Below are positions 18,883 through 27,874 of a DNA stretch of 64,000 bases, piece by piece. The translations under genes and the position numbers were made by a program. The notes under the pieces are model-generated. The model saw only the letters and a program-made list of their open reading frames with translations, made no database searches and was not told the origin of the DNA. Position 1 is the first letter of the stretch, and each line of letters starts with the position of its first letter. Origin of the DNA: Pseudomonas sp. B20(2017) (GTDB lineage Bacteria; Pseudomonadota; Gammaproteobacteria; Pseudomonadales; Pseudomonadaceae); NCBI RefSeq assembly GCF_002113125.1, contig NZ_NEJP01000003.1:124001-188000 (forward strand). Reading direction: 5' to 3'.

Positions 18883-19859
18883 TTCTTCGGTGTCTCCACG
18901 TGGCCGCCGAAGCCGAAGCGCTGGGCCGAAAGAATCTTGTCGCCGAAAGTGCCCTGACCGCGAGAGCGGTAGCGCGAGAACAGCGAGTTGGACAGCACCG
19001 GTACCGGCACCTTTTGCTCCATTGCCGCTTCGATGGTCCATTGACCTTCGCCGCTGTCTGCCACGGAGCCCGAGAAACCGTCGAGTTTCGGATCGACCGC
19101 CAGCGCATCGGCGGTCAGGTCGAGCAGCCACGAAGACACTACGCTGCCACGGCGCCAGACTTCGGCGATGTCGGCCACGTTCAGGTCGAAACGCTGATCT
19201 TCCGGCAGAAGCTCGCTGGACTTGGTCTTGAGGATATCGAAGCCTTCGGCGAAAGCCGCCATCATCCCGTACTCGATCCCGTTGTGGATCATCTTGACGA
19301 AGTGACCGGCACCGGCGGGACCTGCGTGGATGTAGCCGTGCTCGGCGCGATGATCATCGGACTTGCGGTCCTTGGTGCGCGGGATGTCGCCCATGCCCGG
19401 CGCCAGGGCTGCGAACAGCGGATCCAGACGCTTAACGGTCTCGTCATCGCCGCCGATCATCATGCAGTAGCCGCGCTCCAGGCCCCAGACGCCGCCGGAG
19501 GTGCCGACGTCGATGTAGTGCAGGCCCTTCTCGGCCAGGGTCTTGGCCCGACGGATGTCGTCCTTATAGTTGGTGTTGCCGCCATCAATGATGGTGTCGC
19601 CCGCCTCGAGCAGAGTGCTCAGGGTTTCGATGGTGTCTTCGGTCGGCGCGCCGGCTGGCAGCATGACCCACACCGCACGCGGCTTGGCCAGGCCTGCGAC
19701 TAGTGCAGGCAGGTCGGCGACGCCGGTAGAGCCCTCGGCGGCCAGGGTGTCGACAAAGGCGGTATTGCGGTCGTAAACAACGGTGGTGTGACCGTTGAGC
19801 ATCAGACGTCGCGCAATATTGCCGCCCATGCGGCCCAGTCCAATAATCCCGAGTTGCAT
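18879..19859 (-). CDS. gnd: 6-phosphogluconate dehydrogenase, decarboxylating (short YqeC type)
   Basis: This 326-residue protein starts [20 protein letters not shown], a Rossmann NAD(P)-binding motif. The substrate region contains GTSGGVWG and the catalytic Lys/His stretch [16 protein letters not shown]. It belongs to the shorter bacterial GndA/YqeC class, not the 470-residue class. It converts 6-phosphogluconate to ribulose-5-phosphate and CO2. First of three overlapping genes with zwf and a HAD phosphatase. The promoter should lie in 19860-20132. Confidence 0.93.
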   Translation of the reverse strand: MQLGIIGLGRMGGNIARRLMLNGHTTVVYDRNTAFVDTLAAEGSTGVADLPALVAGLAKPRAVWVMLPAGAPTEDTIETLSTLLEAGDTIIDGGNTNYKDDIRRAKTLAEKGLHYIDVGTSGGVWGLERGYCMMIGGDDETVKRLDPLFAALAPGMGDIPRTKDRKSDDHRAEHGYIHAGPAGAGHFVKMIHNGIEYGMMAAFAEGFDILKTKSSELLPEDQRFDLNVADIAEVWRRGSVVSSWLLDLTADALAVDPKLDGFSGSVADSGEGQWTIEAAMEQKVPVPVLSNSLFSRYRSRGQGTFGDKILSAQRFGFGGHVETPKK

Positions 19860-20132
19860 GTGCTGATGCTCCTTACTACGAATAAAGGTGTGTCAAAGGT
19901 ATAGCCCAACGTGGCTGATGGAGGGTTAGTCCAGAGCGTTGGCATGAAGTTTCCGGGCATTGTGCCCGATCCAGACTGATAACGTCGGGAAACGTGCCGA
20001 AGACACAACGACCATGAAAAATAAAAAAGTTCCATTCACGAGCAAAAGAAATCAAAATCGGCGCCGATAGTATGTCAGCAACCGAATTCGGGGCTGAACT
20101 ACAGTTGAGACACGCCATTTGCGAGGTGAGCA

Positions 20133-20315
20133 ATGGGCACAGTACACACAGCAATGCCGCCACAAACCCTGTACGTCACCATCCGTCGCGATGAATTGCG
20201 GCAGTTGAAAGATGAACGCGACCAGCTCAAGCAGGAACTCGCGCAATTGCGCCTGCTGACTCAGGGCGCTCAACCGCAACCCTTGCCACGCGTGCAGCGC
20301 TCACCCAGCGCCTGA
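20133..20315 (+). CDS. small hypothetical coiled-coil protein
   Basis: This 60-residue protein has a central heptad pattern, DELRQLKDERDQLKQELAQL (residues 20-39), that predicts a short coiled coil. A beta-like N-terminus (TLYVTIRRDE) and a Pro/Gln-rich tail flank it. No membrane segment or signal is seen. A GAGGTGA ribosome-binding site precedes the ATG, and the gene stands alone and divergent from gnd. Function unknown; it resembles small Pseudomonas-restricted proteins. Confidence 0.6.
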   Translation: MGTVHTAMPPQTLYVTIRRDELRQLKDERDQLKQELAQLRLLTQGAQPQPLPRVQRSPSA

Positions 20316-20528
20316 TCTCCCCGCCCGATTCGGGAGCGGCCCACGCTGTTCCCGACATGCTGCCCCCCCGGCCATTTCCGGCAACTAACAAAGTTTTCAC
20401 ATTCGCTTGTTGATACTCCCGCGCTTTCCCGCCGTGCGTGTTTGCGCGCGGCCTCCGTTCGTCGGCTTTCATGCACTCGGTCATGAAGTGTTCCGGCGGT
20501 GGATGTGACGATTGCGCTGGAGTCCTGA

Positions 20529-22277
20529 ATGGCAGTGTTCAAACGCAGCAATACGCCTGCGACAGGTTTCGACTGGGCCGGCTTCATCTGGCTGTTCGTT
20601 TTCTTCTGGTATTTTTCCGGCATCACTCAACTGCTGATCCAGCTGACCGGCACTTCGGGTTTTACCGGATTCCGCCAGGCCTTCGTGATGAGCGCCGTGT
20701 GGCTGGCGCCGATGCTGCTGTTTCCCAAACGAACCCGCTTGCTTGCCGCGCTGATCGGTGTGGTGCTGTGGGCCTGCTCGATGGCCAGCCTGGGTTACTT
20801 CTTCATCTACCAGCAGGAATTTTCCCAGAGCGTCATCTTCATCATGTTCGAGTCGAACGTGTCCGAAGCCGGCGAGTACATGACCCAGTACTTCGCCTGG
20901 TGGATGATTCCGGCGTTCCTCGCACACACCGCGTTCGCGTATTTCCTCTGGACCCGCCTGCGCCCGGTGTACATGCCCCGTGGCCGCGCGTTCGTCGCCG
21001 CCATGGCGATTCTGGTGGCCGTGGTCGGTTATCCGCTGGTCAAGCAGACAATGCGCACCGGCAGTTTCGCCGGTGGCTTCGAAAAATTCGAAACCCGCAT
21101 CGAGCCAGCCGTGCCTTGGCAGATGGCCGTGGCCTATCACCGCTATCTCGACACGCTGAGTGAAATGCAGGGCATGTTGCACAGCGCGAGCAAGATCCCG
21201 CCGCTGCACAACCTCAAGGACGCGGGCGCCAATCAGCCTGCGACCCTGGTGCTGGTGATCGGCGAATCCACCAACCGCCAGCGCATGAGCCTTTACGGCT
21301 ACCCGCGCAAGACCACGCCGGAGCTGGACAAGCTCAAGGATCAGCTGTCGGTCTTCGACAACGTCATCACCCCGCGCCCGTACACCATTGAAGCGCTGCA
21401 ACAGGTGTTGACCTTCGCTGACGAAGAAAACCCGGACCTGTACCTGTCCACGCCGTCGCTGGTCAGCATGATGAAACAGGCTGGCTACAAGACCTTCTGG
21501 ATCACCAACCAGCAGACCATGACCAAACGCAACACCATGCTCACGACGTTCTCCGAACAGGCCGACGAGCAGGTGTACCTGAACAACAACCGCAACCAGA
21601 ACGCCGCGCAGTACGACGGCGACGTGATCGAGCCGTTCAACAAAGCGCTGGCCGACGCGGCGCCGCGCAAGTTGATCGTCGTGCATCTGCTCGGCACGCA
21701 CATGAGCTACCAGTACCGTTATCCGCCGAGCTTCGACAAGTTTCAGGATCGCAACGGTGTTCCGGCCGGCGTGCGTGACGATCAGGTGCCGACTTACAAT
21801 AGTTACGACAACGCAGTGCTGTACAACGACTTCGTGGTCTCGAGCCTGATCAAGGACTACGCCAAATCCGATCCGAACGGCTTTTTGCTGTACCTCTCCG
21901 ACCACGGTGAAGACGTGTTCGACTCGGTGGGCCACAGCACGTTGGGCCGTAACGAAAACAAGCCAACGGCGCCGATGTACACCATTCCATTCATGGCCTG
22001 GGCGTCGCCGAAGTGGCGTGAAACCCACGACTGGAGTTTTGCGGGAGATCTGAGCCGGCCTTACAGCAGCTCGCATCTGATCCACACCTGGGCGGATCTG
22101 GCCGGTTTGAGTTTCGATGAACTGGATCGCAGCAAGAGCCTGGTCAGCGACAGCTTCAAGCCGCGTCCGCTGTTGATCGGCAACCCTTACGAACGCGAAC
22201 AGCGAGCGCTGATCGACTTCAGCCTGATGAAGCCGAAGAAACCCGCCGGCACAGCTCCAGAGGTGGTGCAGCAATAA
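20529..22277 (+). CDS. cptA: phosphoethanolamine transferase (CptA/EptA-like, sulfatase fold)
   Basis: This 582-residue inner-membrane protein has about five N-terminal helices (residues 1-175) and a periplasmic sulfatase-fold domain. The catalytic nucleophile is Thr248 in VIGESTNRQRMSLYGYPRKT, and metal ligands are recognisable in YLSDHGEDVFD. Such enzymes move phosphoethanolamine from phosphatidylethanolamine to lipopolysaccharide core or lipid A, altering sensitivity to cationic peptides. The region around residues 90-120 is closer to CptA than to EptA, but the acceptor cannot be settled from sequence. It is monocistronic, ending at a strong terminator. Confidence 0.85.
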   Translation: MAVFKRSNTPATGFDWAGFIWLFVFFWYFSGITQLLIQLTGTSGFTGFRQAFVMSAVWLAPMLLFPKRTRLLAALIGVVLWACSMASLGYFFIYQQEFSQSVIFIMFESNVSEAGEYMTQYFAWWMIPAFLAHTAFAYFLWTRLRPVYMPRGRAFVAAMAILVAVVGYPLVKQTMRTGSFAGGFEKFETRIEPAVPWQMAVAYHRYLDTLSEMQGMLHSASKIPPLHNLKDAGANQPATLVLVIGESTNRQRMSLYGYPRKTTPELDKLKDQLSVFDNVITPRPYTIEALQQVLTFADEENPDLYLSTPSLVSMMKQAGYKTFWITNQQTMTKRNTMLTTFSEQADEQVYLNNNRNQNAAQYDGDVIEPFNKALADAAPRKLIVVHLLGTHMSYQYRYPPSFDKFQDRNGVPAGVRDDQVPTYNSYDNAVLYNDFVVSSLIKDYAKSDPNGFLLYLSDHGEDVFDSVGHSTLGRNENKPTAPMYTIPFMAWASPKWRETHDWSFAGDLSRPYSSSHLIHTWADLAGLSFDELDRSKSLVSDSFKPRPLLIGNPYEREQRALIDFSLMKPKKPAGTAPEVVQQ

Positions 22278-22279
22278 CA

Positions 22280-22307
22280 AAGAAGGGCCGGAAACGGCCC
22301 TTCTTTT
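22280..22307 (+). terminator. rho-independent terminator of the phosphoethanolamine transferase gene
   Basis: AAGAAGGGCCG and CGGCCCTTCTT form a perfect 11-bp stem with a GAAA loop and a T run. Confidence 0.92.
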
Positions 22308-22328
22308 CATCTTGACGCAACGCCTTCA

Positions 22329-22347
22329 AATGACAATATTTCTCGTT
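22329..22347 (+). promoter_or_regulatory. candidate Fur box of the siderophore receptor
   Basis: AATGACAATATTTCTCGTT is near-palindromic (mismatches at three symmetric positions). It matches 11 of 14 positions of the TGATAAT-N-ATTATCA form of the Fur site. It is about 77 bases before the receptor start, as expected for iron repression. Confidence 0.5.
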
Positions 22348-22423
22348 TGTTACTAAATCCCGTGGCCACGCTTCGTCTTTGAACCAAAGGAATTTTCCAC
22401 TCGAAGACAAGGAGTCGGCTGCG

Positions 22424-24670
22424 ATGTTCGCGCCCATTACCCGTTCCATGACCCTCACGCTGGGTCTGTGCAGTGTTGCATTCAGCCCGGATCTGCTGGC
22501 TGAAACCGACACAGAAAAACAGTCATCCTCCACCACGCCGGCACTGGAGCTGGCCTCCACCAACGTCACCGCGCAAGGCCTTGGCAACACCACCGAAAAC
22601 ACCGGGTCCTACACCACCGGGGCGATGAGTACCGCCACCCGGTTGAACCTGTCGATCAAGGAAACACCCCAGTCAGTTTCCGTGGTCACCCGTCAGCAGA
22701 TGGATGATTTCAAACTCGGTACATTGTCCGAGGCCATGAGTCAAACCACCGGCATCGTGGTGCAGCACAACGACTCGGACCGGGTCAGCTATTCCTCCCG
22801 TGGTTACCCGATCAACAATTTCCAGATCGACGGGATGCTCAACACTTTCCAGTACATGAAGTCCGATTCGGACACCATCATCTACGATCGCATCGAAGTC
22901 GTGCGCGGTGCGACGGGCCTGACCACCGGCGCAGGCGATCCGTCGGCAACCATCAACATGGTGCGCAAACGCCCGACCGCGCAGTGGCACGCCCAGACCG
23001 GCGTCAGTGGCGGCAGCTATGACGATTACTACAGTTACGTCGATGTTGGCGGCCCTCTTGCGTTCGACGGACGCCTGCGCGGACGCAGCGTGCTGGCCTA
23101 CCGCGACCAGGGCTCATTTCGCGACAAATACGCCCTGCAACGGGAAGTCGGTTACGGCATCCTCGAAGCGGATCTGACCGACTCGACGGTGCTGGCGGTC
23201 GGTTATGACTATCAGGACAAACAGGTGCAAGGCTCCTCTTGGGGCACTTTGCCGTACTGGAACGCCGATGGCAGCAAGGCCAGCCTCGGACGTTCGACCA
23301 ACATGGCAACGTCCTGGAGCTCCTGGCCGCTGCGCGACAAGACCGCGTTTGCCACTCTCGATCAGGCCCTGGCGGGCGACTGGCATCTGAAAGCCGCCTA
23401 CACCCACCGCAAGAGCGACACCGACGGCAAGGTCTACTACGCCGGCGCCGGTTTCCCCGAGCCCGATCGCAGCGGCATGACCGCCTACACCTCGCACATG
23501 ATCGGCCCGCAGCGCATGAAGGCGTATGACTTCAACCTGTCCGGCCCCTACTCGCTGCTGGGCCGCGAACATCAGATGATGATCGGTTATGGCGAAGCCG
23601 AACGCAGCTCCAGCTCGCCCTACACCGTTGACGGGTTAATCTCGCGCGGTTACAGCACGATTCGTGACTGGAAGTACATGGGCGACATCGCCAAATTCCC
23701 CGACACCGTGACCGGGTTTACCGGTTCGAAAGACAGCACACGCCAAAAAGCAGGCTACCTGGCCACCCGACTGAGCCTGACCGACGAGTTGCACGCGGTT
23801 CTCGGCACCCGGTACGGAAGCTGGAAAGCATCAAAAACGGCCAACACCTTTGACGACAACCTTCAGCTGGAAAGCGTCGATGCCAGCCGCCAGCAGCACA
23901 ACGACATGTGGACGCCCTACGCCGGCCTGCTCTATGACCTGACGCCGGAATACACCGTTTACGCCAGCTACACCGACATCTTCAAACCGCAGACCTACCG
24001 CGATGCCAACCGCAAGTTCATCGAACCGATCGTCGGCAGCAACTATGAAATCGGGCTCAAGGCCAGCCTGCTGGATGAGCGCCTGAACCTTGCCACGGCG
24101 CTGTTCTGGAGCAAACAGGACAACGTCGCCGAAGTGGATGATTCTGTCCCGCCGGATCCGGTGACCCAGGAAGAGTTCTACAAGTCCGGTGGCAAGGGCA
24201 ACAAGGTCAACGGGTTCGAAGCCGAGGTCTCGGGCGAGCTCCTTGAAGGCTGGAACATGACCGCTGGCTACACCTACACCCACTCGCTCAATGGCGAAAA
24301 ACAGCGCAGCAATACCAACCAGCCGTTGAACATGTTCCGTCTCTCCACCACGTATCGTCTGCCGGGCAACTGGAGTGCCCTGACCGTGGGCGGTGCAGCG
24401 AACTGGCAGAGCGACATTTACGGCAACTCGAATCGCCCGGTCGGACGCGGCGCCAACGGCCGGATCATCACCGAGCGAGCGCGAATCAGTCAGGACGCCT
24501 ACACGGTGGTCAAGCTGATGTCGCGTTATGAGTTTGACAAACACCTGTCGGCGTCCCTCAACATCGACAACCTGTTCGACAAGAAGTATTACGACAACGT
24601 CGGCTTCTACAACGGCGTGTTCTGGGGCGATCCTCGCACTGTGACGCTGAGCCTCGACTGGAAACTCTGA
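22424..24670 (+). CDS. TonB-dependent siderophore receptor
   Basis: This 748-residue outer-membrane receptor has a signal peptide (about 1-26), a plug domain (about 75-185, starting KETPQSVSVVTRQQMDDF) and a 22-strand barrel ending in DWKL. The region 'IEVVRGATGLTTGAGDPSA' in the plug is typical of FhuE/FpvA-type siderophore receptors. No N-terminal signalling (STN) domain is present, so it should not drive an anti-sigma cascade itself. The start at 22424 is supported by AAGGAG at 22409-22414. Ligand unknown, probably a hydroxamate or mixed-type ferric siderophore. Likely Fur-controlled. Confidence 0.9.
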   Translation: MFAPITRSMTLTLGLCSVAFSPDLLAETDTEKQSSSTTPALELASTNVTAQGLGNTTENTGSYTTGAMSTATRLNLSIKETPQSVSVVTRQQMDDFKLGTLSEAMSQTTGIVVQHNDSDRVSYSSRGYPINNFQIDGMLNTFQYMKSDSDTIIYDRIEVVRGATGLTTGAGDPSATINMVRKRPTAQWHAQTGVSGGSYDDYYSYVDVGGPLAFDGRLRGRSVLAYRDQGSFRDKYALQREVGYGILEADLTDSTVLAVGYDYQDKQVQGSSWGTLPYWNADGSKASLGRSTNMATSWSSWPLRDKTAFATLDQALAGDWHLKAAYTHRKSDTDGKVYYAGAGFPEPDRSGMTAYTSHMIGPQRMKAYDFNLSGPYSLLGREHQMMIGYGEAERSSSSPYTVDGLISRGYSTIRDWKYMGDIAKFPDTVTGFTGSKDSTRQKAGYLATRLSLTDELHAVLGTRYGSWKASKTANTFDDNLQLESVDASRQQHNDMWTPYAGLLYDLTPEYTVYASYTDIFKPQTYRDANRKFIEPIVGSNYEIGLKASLLDERLNLATALFWSKQDNVAEVDDSVPPDPVTQEEFYKSGGKGNKVNGFEAEVSGELLEGWNMTAGYTYTHSLNGEKQRSNTNQPLNMFRLSTTYRLPGNWSALTVGGAANWQSDIYGNSNRPVGRGANGRIITERARISQDAYTVVKLMSRYEFDKHLSASLNIDNLFDKKYYDNVGFYNGVFWGDPRTVTLSLDWKL

Positions 24671-24764
24671 CGCCCTTCCCTCGTGAGCTGCACGCGCCAT
24701 TCACGCGTGCAGCGTTCGTCCGATACGCCGTGGAAACACTTGGTAAAACCTAAACTGAACGAGC

Positions 24765-24781
24765 GTTAACCTGTTGTTAAT
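24765..24781 (+). promoter_or_regulatory. tandem GTTAA-type direct repeat
   Basis: GTTAAC-CTGTT-GTTAAT is a direct repeat with an 11-bp period. Such spacing is typical of OmpR/PhoB-family response regulator sites (PmrA and PhoP boxes have the same geometry). It is 75-90 bases before the next small secreted gene. Confidence 0.35.
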
Positions 24782-24855
24782 GCCCTCGACGGACACTGCG
24801 CCCCGAGGCTTAGATTCATGGACGAACGGCTCCGACATTTTTCGTAGGAGGCACC

Positions 24856-25062
24856 ATGAAAACCACGACTGCAATCCTTGCCGGTCTACTCACCCTTGCA
24901 TCTGCCAGCGCATTCGCCGAAGGCGGCGCCGAGCGCATGAGACATTACTGGGCCAATTTCCCGGTTCATTCCGCACAGAGCCAGCAGGCTGAGGCGAAGA
25001 CTAACGAGCTCAAGGTTCCGGACGACCAGACCGCCCAGGTCACCGAGTCCTATCGCCCTTGA
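24856..25062 (+). CDS. small secreted protein of unknown function
   Basis: This 68-residue protein has a clear Sec signal peptide (MKTTTAILAGLLTLASASAFA, cleavage after residue 21). The mature part is hydrophilic, about 47 residues, with no cysteine. GTAGGAGG directly precedes the ATG. The mature sequence contains 'MRHYWANFPVHSAQSQQAEA' and no known motif. It lies alone between the siderophore receptor and a GNAT gene and ends at a strong terminator. It may be induced through the direct repeat upstream (24765-24781). Confidence 0.7.
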   Translation: MKTTTAILAGLLTLASASAFAEGGAERMRHYWANFPVHSAQSQQAEAKTNELKVPDDQTAQVTESYRP

Positions 25063-25121
25063 GCGAACGTTTTACCGATGGACCTGCGATGGCTCCGCTC
25101 TGGCCCCGCAGATGACAGTTG

Positions 25122-25147
25122 GGCGCCCTTTCCGGGCGCCTTTTTTT
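25122..25147. terminator. terminator between the small secreted gene and the GNAT gene
   Basis: GGCGCCC and GGGCGCC form a 7-bp GC stem with loop TTTCC, followed by seven T residues. The convergent GNAT stop codon lies within the T run. Confidence 0.85.
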
Positions 25148-25643
25148 ACGCCTGCAGTTCCTTGATCCAGAACAGCATGCGCCCGTGATTGGGGTCGAAC
25201 ATGCCCGGCGCGAAGCCGAATTTGGCGTAGGAATTTTGCGCCACAGCGTTGCCTTCGAGCACTTCCAGGGTGATCTTGCAGCACCCGCGCTGACGGGCGA
25301 TGTCCTCGACCTTGCGCAGCATTTTCTGACTCAGCCCCAGGCCGCGAAACTTCGTCACCACCGATACGTCGTGCACGTTGACCAGCGGCTTGCAGGCAAA
25401 CGTGGAAAACCCTTCAAAGCAGTTCACCAGCCCTGCCGGCTCACCACCGACAAACGCCAGGACGCTGAACGCGTGGGGCCGCTTGGCCAGTTCGGCAGGC
25501 AGTTGTTGCAACAGTTCGGGGGCAATGGGATGGCCGCCGCCCATCGGGTCTTCGGCGTAGTGATTGAGCACCACGCCGATGGCCTCGGCATGCACCGGGT
25601 TGGTGTAACTGGCTTGAAGCACAAGAATTTCTGCGGAATCCAT
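25146..25643 (-). CDS. GNAT family N-acetyltransferase
   Basis: This 165-residue cytoplasmic protein has the GNAT fold. The acetyl-CoA motif lies at 'FRGLGLSQKMLRKVEDIARQ' (about residues 100-119), followed by the conserved motif B 'ITLEVLEGNAVAQNSYAKFGF'. The substrate is not evident. The ATG at 25643 is preferred over a GTG at 25661 because GAGGAAGGAA directly precedes it. It is convergent with the small secreted gene. Confidence 0.85.
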   Translation of the reverse strand: MDSAEILVLQASYTNPVHAEAIGVVLNHYAEDPMGGGHPIAPELLQQLPAELAKRPHAFSVLAFVGGEPAGLVNCFEGFSTFACKPLVNVHDVSVVTKFRGLGLSQKMLRKVEDIARQRGCCKITLEVLEGNAVAQNSYAKFGFAPGMFDPNHGRMLFWIKELQA

Positions 25644-25741
25644 TTCCTTCCTCGATCGCACGGGACCCCGGCGCGTGTGATACGCACTGATAGGCTCGAC
25701 GACCTTAGCGCGAGGCAGATCCCGGCGACAACCCGGCGCTT

Positions 25742-26323
25742 TCAGTGCCCCCAGATAAGTTCTTCGGTCCAGCCCAGTTCGGTGAAATCCTCGGCTCGCA
25801 AACCGGACTCGCCAGCACAGAAAAACTCGTCCAGTTGCGGCGGTTTCACCGAGGTGCCGCTAAGCATCGCGTGGACCTGGCCGCGGTGGTGGATCTGGTG
25901 TTCGAACAGGTGCGAAATCATCCGCAAACGACTGTCGTGCTGCGGCGTGTCGCGGGCGATGGTCACGATACGCCCCAGATCGTTATCGCGCAGTTGCTCG
26001 CAATAGGCGATCAGCCGACGGTCGACATGCGCCTGTTCACGACGCAAGGCCTGAGCCTCGGTGAAGGGTTCGTCAGCGTTGAAAAACACGTAGCAATCGG
26101 GATGCGGCTCGTCACCGCGCAACTCGCGTTCCAGCGCGTCGACGTAGAACCAGTCGCAGGTGAGGATGTGGTTGAGAGTCAGGCGGATGCTCGGGAAGAA
26201 ACTCACCCGTGGCGCTGCCAGCTGCGCGTCGTCGAGCTGGCCCCAGGCCTTGGCCAGTCGATGGTTGGCCCAGGCATTCTGATAAGCCATGGTCAGCAAA
26301 TGGTGGGACAGTGGCTGAGTCAT
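25742..26323 (-). CDS. DinB family protein
   Basis: This 193-residue protein belongs to the DinB/YfiT four-helix-bundle superfamily, which binds a divalent metal through three histidines. Candidate ligands are His in 'LTLNHILTCDWFYVDAL' and the paired histidines in 'SHLFEHQIHHRGQVHAML'. Some family members are thiol transferases using bacillithiol or mycothiol; in pseudomonads the role is unknown. It lies 17 bases after zapE on the same strand and may be co-transcribed. Confidence 0.85.
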   Translation of the reverse strand: MTQPLSHHLLTMAYQNAWANHRLAKAWGQLDDAQLAAPRVSFFPSIRLTLNHILTCDWFYVDALERELRGDEPHPDCYVFFNADEPFTEAQALRREQAHVDRRLIAYCEQLRDNDLGRIVTIARDTPQHDSRLRMISHLFEHQIHHRGQVHAMLSGTSVKPPQLDEFFCAGESGLRAEDFTELGWTEELIWGH

Positions 26324-26340
26324 GTCGCGCCCTCCGTATT

Positions 26341-27459
26341 TCAGGTCTCGGCAAAGCGTTGCAGCTGCATCTCCTGCAAGCGGCTGAGGGTCCGGCGGAA
26401 CGGGAATTCCAGGTAGCCCTCGGTGTACAGCGCGTCCATCGGCACTTCGGCCTCAATGTACAGCGGCACCTTGCGGTCGTAGCACTCGTCGACCAGCGCG
26501 ATAAAGCGGCGCACGCCGTCGTCATGCACCGAAAGTTGCGGCAATTCGCGATCGCCGGCCACCACCCGTTCGGCGCCGTCCTCTGTGCCACGGGCGATCC
26601 GCCCTTCGCGCTTTTTCGCGCTGAGGTTTGGCACCTCGCTCAACAGGATAGCCCGGTAGGTGTCGCACAGCGCAATGAAGTCCATGGCCGCGAAGGGTTG
26701 CTCGCACAGGTCGGCGTAACGGCACCACAGCACCGAATCGCTGGCCTGCACCACGCTCAGGGCGCGGTAACCGACCGGCACCGGTTCGGCGCTGACGGTT
26801 TGCCCGGCGGCCAAGGCGTCGAAGACTTGGCTTAGCGCACTCTCCTGCCCCGAAGTGGCAACCCAGTAGCGCTGCTCGATGGCGCCAGGATGCAATCGGT
26901 GATCTTCGGCGCCATTCACCGCGACCACTTGCATGTGCTGCTTGATCGCAGTGATCGCCGGCAAAAAGCGATCGCGGTTGAAGCCGTCGGCATACAACTG
27001 ATCCGGCGGCAGGTTGGAGGTGCAGACCACCACCACGCCTTCGTCGAACATCACCTGAAACAGCCGCCCGAGAATGATTGCGTCACCGATGTCATTGACG
27101 AACAGCTCGTCGAAACACAGCACCCGCACCTCGGCCGCCAGCTCACGGGCCAGCGCCCGCAATGGATCGGCGATCCCGGTCAGTTGAAACGAGCGTTGAT
27201 GCACCCAGCCCATGAAGTGATGAAAGTGTTGCCGCCGCGCCGGCACCCGAAGGCTCTGATAGAACTGGTCCATCAGCCAGGTCTTGCCGCGCCCGACCGG
27301 GCCCCACAGGTAAACGCCGGTGACCGAACGGGCACCGGCATGCAGGGCTTCATGGCATTTTTGCAAGGCCCAGACCGCGTGTTCCTGGGCTTCATCCTGG
27401 ATGAAGCCCTTGTGGTCGACGGCGTATTGCCAGGCGCTCAGGGGGGAGTCGAAAGTCAT
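26341..27459 (-). CDS. zapE: cell division protein ZapE (AFG1-like ATPase)
   Basis: This 372-residue P-loop ATPase has Walker A GPVGRGKTWLMD near residue 53 and Walker B-like VLCFDELFVNDIGDA near residue 115, both characteristic of the AFG1/ZapE family. ZapE associates with the Z-ring under stress and affects FtsZ bundling. Length is normal. It is followed by the DinB gene with a short gap, so they may form a unit. Pseudomonads often have two ZapE-like genes; which one this is cannot be told here. Confidence 0.88.
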   Translation of the reverse strand: MTFDSPLSAWQYAVDHKGFIQDEAQEHAVWALQKCHEALHAGARSVTGVYLWGPVGRGKTWLMDQFYQSLRVPARRQHFHHFMGWVHQRSFQLTGIADPLRALARELAAEVRVLCFDELFVNDIGDAIILGRLFQVMFDEGVVVVCTSNLPPDQLYADGFNRDRFLPAITAIKQHMQVVAVNGAEDHRLHPGAIEQRYWVATSGQESALSQVFDALAAGQTVSAEPVPVGYRALSVVQASDSVLWCRYADLCEQPFAAMDFIALCDTYRAILLSEVPNLSAKKREGRIARGTEDGAERVVAGDRELPQLSVHDDGVRRFIALVDECYDRKVPLYIEAEVPMDALYTEGYLEFPFRRTLSRLQEMQLQRFAET

Positions 27460-27481
27460 GCGCGGCAGTATGCCACGATGG

Positions 27482-27823
27482 CTACAGGGAAATATCCAGC
27501 CGAGCGATTTTGCCCTGCTCGTTGAGCCGGAACGTGTAGCGCAGCTCCAGCGGGCTGCCGGGGAACGTTCCGGAAATCAGCCCTTGCACCAGCACTTTGC
27601 CGGTGCGCTGCTGGACGCCGAGCACTTCGACCCGTGGCTGATAGCGCCGAGCGGTGTCTTGCATCCAGTTGGCGATGGCCTGCGGGCCGACCTGATGATG
27701 GCCTTCATCGAACACATGGGCATCCTCGGCAAAAAAACTGCCGACCCGGGACGTATCGCGAGCATTGGCGGCGTTGATGTACTCAACGATGGCCGGGGCG
27801 AGTATCGAGGTGGGATGGAACAT
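27482..27823 (-). CDS. NTF2-like (SnoaL/ketosteroid-isomerase-like) protein
   Basis: This 113-residue protein has the NTF2-like cone fold: 'IVEYINAANARDTSRVGSFF' forms the first helix, followed by the beta strands ending in 'LRYTFRLNEQGKIARLDISL'. Such proteins isomerise or hydrate small molecules, or only bind them. No catalytic residue can be assigned with certainty. It lies 22 bases upstream of zapE on the same strand and about 50 bases downstream of a WYL regulator. Confidence 0.8.
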   Translation of the reverse strand: MFHPTSILAPAIVEYINAANARDTSRVGSFFAEDAHVFDEGHHQVGPQAIANWMQDTARRYQPRVEVLGVQQRTGKVLVQGLISGTFPGSPLELRYTFRLNEQGKIARLDISL

Positions 27824-27874
27824 GATTACAGCTCCTTTTTTCGGGTTCTGTCGCCATCCTAGAACAGCCCTGCG

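Noticed and set aside
20481..22310. 609-residue open frame opposite the phosphoethanolamine transferase
   Set aside because: Arg/His/Gln-rich composition and no motif; the + strand gene is clearly real.
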